The notes beneath the pieces are model-generated. The model was not told the DNA's origin. It did no database searches and was given only the letters and a program-made list of their open reading frames with translations. This document shows, one piece after another, positions 61,890 to 64,000 of a stretch of 64,000 nucleotides of DNA. Position 1 is the first letter of the stretch, and each line of letters starts with the position of its first letter. Where the stretch lies: assembly GCA_964566055.1 (NCBI GenBank), contig CAZMHI010000015.1, forward strand, positions 1 to 64,000. Reading direction: 5' to 3'. Source of the DNA: TMED23 sp964566055. Its GTDB lineage: Bacteria > Pseudomonadota > Alphaproteobacteria > Rhodospirillales > UBA2165. A program made the position numbers and the translations under genes.

Positions 61890-63614
61890 TTGGCTAACAC
61901 AGCCACAGTTAGTATTGGCCAACATTCGGAATCAGGCCTCAAAGAATCAAATGAGGATTCTTTTGGCATTCTGATTCCGGATGAGCCGTTACTGACGACC
62001 AAAGGTATCGCCATGGTCGTTGCCGATGGCATGAGCGGCAGTGAGGCGGCAAAAGAAGCAAGCGAAAGCTGCGTCAAAAGTTTTCTGACCGATTACTTTT
62101 CAACTTCGGAATCCTGGACGGTTAAAACCTCGGCGCATAATATTTTAACGGCTCTTAACCGGTGGCTTTATGGTCAGGGCTATGCTCAGCACGGCTCCAA
62201 TCGCGGCATGGTCAGCACCTTGAGTGCGCTTATTTTAAAATCCGGCACGGCGCATATTTTCCATGTCGGAGATACGCGCATTTCCCGGCTGCGGGGTGAT
62301 AAGCTCGAGCCTCTCACCAATGAACACCGGCTGCCCGGACGCGGCGATAAAGAATATCTCAGCCGCGCCATGGGGATCGATCTGAATGTCGAGATTGATT
62401 ATCAAAGCGTCGCGGTTGAAGCCGAAGACATTTTTGTTTTTACCACAGATGGTGTCCATGATTTTGTGCCGTCGAAGCTTATGGCTGCACAGATCAAATC
62501 TGGATACAAAGATTTAAATGCGGCAGCGAGCGGGTTGGTGGAATCTGCGCTCAGTAATGGCAGCAACGATAATCTCACCTGTCAGATAGTTCGCGTTGAT
62601 GAAGTTGGCCAAGCCGATATCGATAGTCATACCCGTAAACTTCAAGAACTGCCGTTTCCACCGGAACTTTCGCCCGGCATGATTTTGGATGGTTATAAAA
62701 TTCAGCGCGAACTTCATGCCAGCAGCCGCTCTCAGGTTTATCTCGCGCTGGATCAGGAAACCGGCAACACTGTTGCCATTAAAACACCATCGGTTAATTA
62801 CGCCGATGATCCCCTTTATCTCGAACGTTTTCACCGTGAAGAGTGGACGGGCAAAAGGATAAACTCGCCGTATGTCCTGCGTGTCTATGAAAATGAGCGG
62901 CCGAAAAAATTTCTTTATTATGTTACCGAGCATATCGAGGGGCAAACGCTTGGCCAATGGATGCGCGATAATCCCCATCCCGACCTGACGGCAGTGCGTG
63001 ATATTATTGGCCAGATCGCCAAAGGTCTTAGGGCCTTCCATCGCAAGGAAATGATCCATCAGGATTTGAAACCCGATAACATTCTTATCGATGCTTTTGG
63101 CACGGTTAAAATTATCGATTTTGGCTCGGCCAAAATAGCCGGTATCGAAGAGCTGGCGCTGCCGATTGGCGATACGGGGCATCCCGGAACAAAATGTTAC
63201 AGTGCACCCGAATTTGTCGCTGAAAGTGGCGGCGCAATGATCGGCTCCAGACGCTCTGATCGTTTTTCGCTCGGTGTCATTGCCTATGAAATGCTGACCG
63301 GCAAACTGCCCTATGGTGAGGGGTTCTCGAGTAAACGATCGATAAATAAACTGTCCTATCAATCAGCACGTGATCATAATCCTCAAATCCCAGATTGGAT
63401 CGACGGCGCCCTTAAAAAGGCCATCAATCCTGATCCTCAACACCGTTATGACAGCTTGTCGGCTTTTCTTGGCGATCTTGTCACACCAAACCCAAAATTC
63501 GTGGTCCAGGAAAAACGCCCCCTGCTGGAGCGTAATCCGGCTGGATTTTGGCGAAGTGCAGCTTTGCTTTTACTGGCACTAAATACTTTTCTCATATTTA
63601 TGCTGCAGAATTAG
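61890..63614 (+). CDS. Fused PP2C phosphatase/Ser-Thr protein kinase with C-terminal anchor
   Basis: The 574-aa protein combines a PP2C-type phosphatase (about 1-245; SNEDSFGILIPDEP, VVADGMSGSEAAKEAS, HVGDTRISRLRGDKLEPLT) with a eukaryotic-type kinase (about 270-535; VAIKTPS for the Lys, IHQDLKPDNILID, KIIDFGSAK). The usual HRD is HQD here, but the catalytic Asp is kept. A hydrophobic C-terminal helix (about 552-573) would anchor it to the membrane. It starts with TTG right behind the nitrate transporter; similar kinases sit next to the nas cluster in Pseudomonas. Its target is unknown. Confidence 0.8.
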   Translation: MANTATVSIGQHSESGLKESNEDSFGILIPDEPLLTTKGIAMVVADGMSGSEAAKEASESCVKSFLTDYFSTSESWTVKTSAHNILTALNRWLYGQGYAQHGSNRGMVSTLSALILKSGTAHIFHVGDTRISRLRGDKLEPLTNEHRLPGRGDKEYLSRAMGIDLNVEIDYQSVAVEAEDIFVFTTDGVHDFVPSKLMAAQIKSGYKDLNAAASGLVESALSNGSNDNLTCQIVRVDEVGQADIDSHTRKLQELPFPPELSPGMILDGYKIQRELHASSRSQVYLALDQETGNTVAIKTPSVNYADDPLYLERFHREEWTGKRINSPYVLRVYENERPKKFLYYVTEHIEGQTLGQWMRDNPHPDLTAVRDIIGQIAKGLRAFHRKEMIHQDLKPDNILIDAFGTVKIIDFGSAKIAGIEELALPIGDTGHPGTKCYSAPEFVAESGGAMIGSRRSDRFSLGVIAYEMLTGKLPYGEGFSSKRSINKLSYQSARDHNPQIPDWIDGALKKAINPDPQHRYDSLSAFLGDLVTPNPKFVVQEKRPLLERNPAGFWRSAALLLLALNTFLIFMLQN

Positions 63615-63748
63615 AAAATAAAATTAGGCGCTTTTCCTAAAAAACCTCTCTGGCCCCGCCATAAACAATTCTGAACGGGAATCACATCGGTCGAATCATG
63701 TTGGGCTGGTGTGTTCCCAAATTCGCGGAAATTATCTCAATTTTGTGT

Positions 63749-63763
63749 GAACATATTTGGAAC
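63749..63763 (+). promoter_or_regulatory. LexA box upstream of recA
   Basis: GAACATATTTGGAAC is GAAC-N7-GAAC, the alphaproteobacterial LexA/SOS operator (GTTC-N7-GTTC on the other strand). It lies 125 bp upstream of the recA ATG. Confidence 0.85.
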
Positions 63764-63807
63764 ATAACTTTATTTATTATTTATTATCAATTAGTTATAA
63801 AAAACAC

Positions 63808-63835
63808 TTGCGTAATAGAACAAAATGAGTACAAA
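63808..63835 (+). promoter_or_regulatory. Likely recA promoter with second LexA-like site
   Basis: TTGCGT (63808-63813) and TACAAA (63830-63835) are 16 bp apart, a possible sigma70 promoter. GAAC-N7-GTAC (63818-63832), one base from a LexA box, falls between the two elements. Confidence 0.5.
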
Positions 63836-63887
63836 TTCCTCTAGTTGCACTCAACAACACCCTATGAAATAAGGAGGGGGACTCAAA

Positions 63888-64000
63888 ATGTCAGAACCAG
63901 CACTTCGTCTCGTGGAGAAAAAAGACATCGATAAGGAAAAAGCACTTGATGCTGCCTTGAGCCAGATTGAACGCAATTTCGGCAAAGGCTCAATCATGAA
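63888..64000 (+). CDS. recA: RecA recombinase, N-terminal fragment
   Basis: The first 37 codons are present: MSEPALRLVEKKDIDKEKAL then DAALSQIERNFGKGSIM, which matches the start of RecA (the ERNFGKGSIM motif). An AAGGAGG ribosome site precedes the ATG. The rest of the gene is beyond the window. Confidence 0.93.
   Translation, partial: MSEPALRLVEKKDIDKEKALDAALSQIERNFGKGSIM

Noticed and set aside
62514..63362. A 282-codon open frame on the minus strand opposite the kinase gene
   Set aside because: It is antisense to well-conserved PP2C and kinase motifs, so it is a by-product of codon use.

Overview
The window is about 64 kb of chromosome from a motile, flagellated alphaproteobacterium. The evidence is the FliX-type flagellar regulator, the DUF6468 protein beside fliM, a CckA histidine kinase directly after flhB, a DksA with a degenerate zinc finger, a GAAC-N7-GAAC LexA box in front of recA, and a coxMNOP-type oxidase cluster. 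The exact order or genus cannot be read from the sequence. I see no rRNA, tRNA, phage, insertion sequence or CRISPR array.

Layout. (1) 1-25.1 kb is a large flagellar block. On the minus strand lie flgI-flgJ-flgN-like-flgK-flgL, flgE, flgF-flgG-flgA-flgH and fhlB-like-ORF-fliO-fliP. On the plus strand lie fliX, dksA and fliL-fliM-DUF6468-motE-cheY-cheZ-motB-like-motB-TPR protein. Downstream of flgL is an array of three related hairpin units ending in a true intrinsic terminator, followed by a TPR/SPINDLY-type glycosyltransferase that runs off the window. (2) 25.2-31.4 kb holds a small membrane protein, a DUF2189 membrane protein and a cytochrome c oxidase operon (II-I-III-III-IV). (3) 31.5-46.1 kb is metabolic and regulatory: AraC and LysR regulators with divergent targets (a diiron protein; an alkylsulfatase-like hydrolase plus SDR), small Cys-rich and DUF1127 proteins, a two-domain kinase/P-loop protein, pyruvate carboxylase, a caspase-like protein and a DJ-1/PfpI protein. 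(4) 46.2-52.3 kb is a second flagellar operon, flgB-flgC-fliE-fliQ-fliR-flhB, running into cckA. (5) 52.3-57.3 kb carries a Gfo/Idh/MocA dehydrogenase, an ArfA-like mini-gene broken by an in-frame amber codon, a UbiD-family decarboxylase, an orphan amino-acid-type binding protein and a nitronate monooxygenase. (6) 57.3-63.6 kb is nitrate assimilation: nasA diverges from a nitrate transporter and a PP2C/kinase fusion, each side with a consensus sigma54 promoter. recA begins at the right edge.

How the genes work together. The flagellar genes cover rod, hook, P- and L-rings, hook-associated proteins, export gate, motor and CheY/CheZ. Consensus or near-consensus sigma54 promoters precede flgE and flgF, as expected for a FliX/FlbD-type hierarchy. 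CckA and one good CtrA box tie the region to cell-cycle control. The most unusual items are the tandem hairpin array after flgL, the domain shared by the caspase-like protein and the MotB-adjacent TPR protein, the amber-interrupted ArfA-like gene, and a one-base frameshift that cuts off the conserved C-terminus of FlgI.
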